Assembly: GCA_025934635.1 (NCBI GenBank)
Contig: JAICWX010000469.1
Location: 1-5,528, forward strand
DNA length: 5,528 nt
Source: Streptosporangiaceae bacterium
GTDB taxonomy: Bacteria > Actinomycetota > Actinomycetes > Streptosporangiales > Streptosporangiaceae
Direction of reading: 5' to 3'
Shown here: positions 5,098 to 5,528 of the stretch, piece by piece
Numbering within the stretch: the first letter of the stretch is position 1
How the letters are laid out: each line of letters begins with the position of its first letter
Program-made: the position numbers and the translations under genes
The notes under the pieces: model-generated
The model's input: the letters and a program-made list of their open reading frames with translations, nothing else
Told to the model about the DNA's origin: nothing
Databases searched by the model: none

Positions 5098-5103
5098 GGG
5101 AGG
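5098..5103 (+). promoter_or_regulatory. Ribosome binding site that fixes the GTG start of the permease
   Basis: GGGAGG lies seven bases before the GTG at 5111. The next in-frame GTG, at 5120, is too far from it, so 5111 is chosen. Confidence 0.75.
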
Positions 5104-5110
5104 CTTGTCC

Positions 5111-5528
5111 GTGGCTAGTGTGGCCATCGAAGAGCGCGAGCTCCTCAAGTCGCTGCGATGGTGGGACGGGTTCGTCGTCGCCCTCGCCAACCCCGGCTTC
5201 CTGATCGGCTCGCTCGGCTTCTCCATCGGGTCCCTCGGCGGCTGGGGGGCGATGCTGCTGTGGGGCGTGTCGATGCTCCTCGGCACAATGCAGAACTGGA
5301 TCTACGCGGAGACCGCGACGATGTTCCCCAACAAGACCGGGGGCATCGCCCTGTACGCGAACGAGGGGTGGCGCCGCTACTTCACGCTGGTCGGTCCCGT
5401 AGCCACGTTCGGCTACTGGTTCGCCTGGTCGACGGTGCTGTCCATCTTCGGCATCGTGGTCGGGAGCCTGATCCAGACGCAGTGGTTCTCCAAGTCGGTC
5501 TGGACCGTCTGGGACGGTTCGGTGCACC
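5111..5528 (+). CDS. APC-family amino acid/amine permease, N-terminal part (partial)
   Basis: The frame starts at GTG behind a strong ribosome site and is open for 139 codons to the right edge. A short charged start (EERELLKSLRWWDG, residues 7-20) leads into the first membrane segment. That segment carries the broken-helix stretch ALANPGFLIGSLGFSIGSLG (24-43) typical of APC substrate sites. A second segment covers about 45-64, and FPNKTGGIALYANEGWRRYF (72-91) is the conserved APC loop with its P-x-x-x-G-G-x-x-x-Y pattern. A third segment covers about 93-121. Families of this kind import amino acids or small amines by proton or sodium symport; the substrate is not readable here. Divergence from the amine oxidase gene suggests an amine or amino acid that feeds it, which is inference only. 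Full length would be about 450-550 residues. Confidence 0.85.
   Translation, partial: MASVAIEERELLKSLRWWDGFVVALANPGFLIGSLGFSIGSLGGWGAMLLWGVSMLLGTMQNWIYAETATMFPNKTGGIALYANEGWRRYFTLVGPVATFGYWFAWSTVLSIFGIVVGSLIQTQWFSKSVWTVWDGSVH

Larger units (their letters stand above)
4902..5110 (+). ncRNA. Long structured leader of the permease mRNA
   Basis: If transcription starts near 4902, the leader is about 210 nt, long for an actinomycete. It can form a seven-pair stem CCGGGGC (5029-5035) / GCCCCGG (5043-5049) with a seven-base loop. A later helix of TTCCTT (5078-5083) with AAGGGA (5096-5101), with one G-U pair, would bury the ribosome binding site. CACCG followed by GCAAC and a later GCAGGTG vaguely recalls the glycine riboswitch, but the defining CCGAAGG core is missing, so I do not assign a class. 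It may be a cis-regulator, an attenuator or plain spacer. Confidence 0.35.

Noticed and set aside
4895..5527. 210-residue minus-strand frame at the right end
   Set aside because: It lies antisense to the permease, has no recognisable domain, and consists of the charged low-complexity sequence expected from the complement of a membrane protein gene.
1..5528. CRISPR array
   Set aside because: No regularly spaced repeats with unique spacers occur; the only short direct repeats are pairs at 174-196, 1080-1097 and 4675-4711.

Overview
The window is high-GC DNA with actinomycete signatures: a SAV2177/DUF574-type methyltransferase (a family largely confined to Actinobacteria), Shine-Dalgarno-led and apparently leaderless genes, and GC-rich third codon positions. 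I would place it in a soil actinomycete (Streptomyces/Streptosporangiales-like), but the sequence does not fix the genus.

Left end (1-370). The C-terminal end of an unrecognised protein reads in from the left edge. After a short non-coding stretch comes the 3' half of a tRNA with a CAU anticodon (289-333). It has a perfect T arm and the CCA end but no matching 5' half. This is the usual scar of an element integrated at a tRNA gene. By that reading, bases 1-288 are the end of the element and everything right of 333 is the old chromosomal flank. Paired 11-bp direct repeats (174-196) and a hairpin (273-286) lie just inside the junction.

Toxin-antitoxin region (371-1662, minus strand). A ribbon-helix-helix antitoxin and a PIN-domain (VapC-like) toxin overlap at TGATG. 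Their promoter looks leaderless and is covered by two 7-bp direct repeats 11 bp apart, a plausible autoregulatory operator. About 330 bp upstream lies a second antitoxin-like gene (1414-1662) with no recognisable toxin after it.

Methyltransferase (1927-2775, plus strand). This is a complete single gene. Its promoter predicts a transcript beginning with a two-tier hairpin.

Amine locus (2907-5528). A complete flavin monooxygenase on the minus strand closely resembles bacterial trimethylamine monooxygenase (Tmm). An APC-family permease, cut off by the right edge, is divergently transcribed from it. The 857 bp between them contain a perfect 10-bp inverted repeat, a roughly 31-codon relic of an acyl-CoA synthetase gene, two 17-bp direct repeats, a good promoter flanked by GACTA motifs, and a leader of about 210 nt before the permease. 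That leader has a possible 20-codon reading frame, a strong hairpin and a helix that could cover the ribosome binding site. The simplest joint role is import and N-oxidation of a methylated amine; the pairing is inferred from position only.

The two strongest leads are the tRNA-scar attachment site and the long structured, operator-flanked leader of the permease beside tmm. Neither amounts to a proven new system.
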